Positions 41,703 through 41,759 of a DNA stretch of 41,759 nt are shown here, piece by piece. The notes under the pieces are model-generated. The model was not told where the DNA came from. It worked only from the letters and a program-made list of their open reading frames with translations, and ran no database searches. Source of the stretch: an uncultured Porphyromonadaceae bacterium (GTDB taxonomy: Bacteria > Bacteroidota > Bacteroidia > Bacteroidales > Muribaculaceae); assembly GCA_900546365.1 (NCBI GenBank), contig URCF01000017.1, positions 1-41,759 on the forward strand. The letters run 5' to 3'. Position numbers and translations under genes: made by a program. Within the stretch, counting starts at the first letter, position 1, and each line of letters begins with the position of its first letter.

Positions 41703-41759
41703 TTTTACCTTAATTCCGCAGTATTTTTTCTTGTGAGAAAATTTTATATGTTGAGGTGT

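Noticed and set aside
1..41759. CRISPR array, tRNA or rRNA genes
   Set aside because: I found no regularly spaced repeats and no cloverleaf or rRNA-like sequence by eye; all gaps are short or explained.

Overview
The window looks like a chromosomal segment from an anaerobic gut Bacteroidales bacterium. Evidence: a fused nuoCD gene and a complex I cluster without nuoE/F/G, BspA-type leucine-rich-repeat proteins, two GH92 mannosidases, ferredoxin-linked 2-oxoacid oxidoreductase subunits, and promoters of the Bacteroidota type (TAnnTTTG -7 box, TTTG -33 box). The GC-rich coding sequence and the gene mix would suit a Muribaculaceae-like organism, but that placement is inference.

Left part (1-12,411): the 3' end of a 2-oxoacid:ferredoxin oxidoreductase operon (beta and gamma subunits), two tandem GH92 alpha-mannosidases behind a strong promoter and closed by a textbook terminator, a YbdG-type mechanosensitive channel, an EamA/DMT exporter (minus strand), a large FAD/Fe-S 2-hydroxyacid dehydrogenase of the GlcD-GlpC/YdiJ type, and an AT-rich LRR surface or secreted protein.

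Middle part (12,412-21,340): an NfnAB-type ferredoxin/NAD(P) transhydrogenase pair, a cardiolipin synthase, a secreted bleomycin-hydrolase-like C1 peptidase, and a divergent metal-efflux locus. In that locus a free-standing HMA metallochaperone and a P1B-type Zn/Cd ATPase face an SO_0444-type Cu/Zn permease. A perfect 17-bp inverted repeat with two AACCGGTT cores lies between them.

Right-central part (21,281-38,522): one uninterrupted minus-strand block of 18 genes, about 17 kb. It is a complete complex I membrane/Q-module cluster (nuoA-B-CD-H ... I-J-K-L-M-N) with an entire F1Fo ATP synthase operon (atpD-C-B-E-F-H-A-G) embedded between nuoH and nuoI. Both junctions are only 30 nt, no terminator is visible inside, a good promoter lies upstream of nuoA, and a strong bidirectional terminator follows nuoN. 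This proton-pump/ATP-synthase super-operon is the most striking feature of the window. With the oxidoreductase, Nfn and a complex I lacking the NADH module, it suggests an energy economy in which ferredoxin or another donor drives ion pumping and ATP synthesis.

Right end (38,595-41,759): metY (O-acetylhomoserine sulfhydrylase), then an AT-rich decayed accessory zone. It holds a broken LRR gene with in-frame stops, the C-terminal stub of an Abi (abortive infection) family protein, an orphan terminator hairpin, and an intact 360-bp MITE-like element with perfect 20-bp terminal inverted repeats and a perfect 9-bp target duplication. I saw no tRNA, rRNA, CRISPR array or complete transposase gene.
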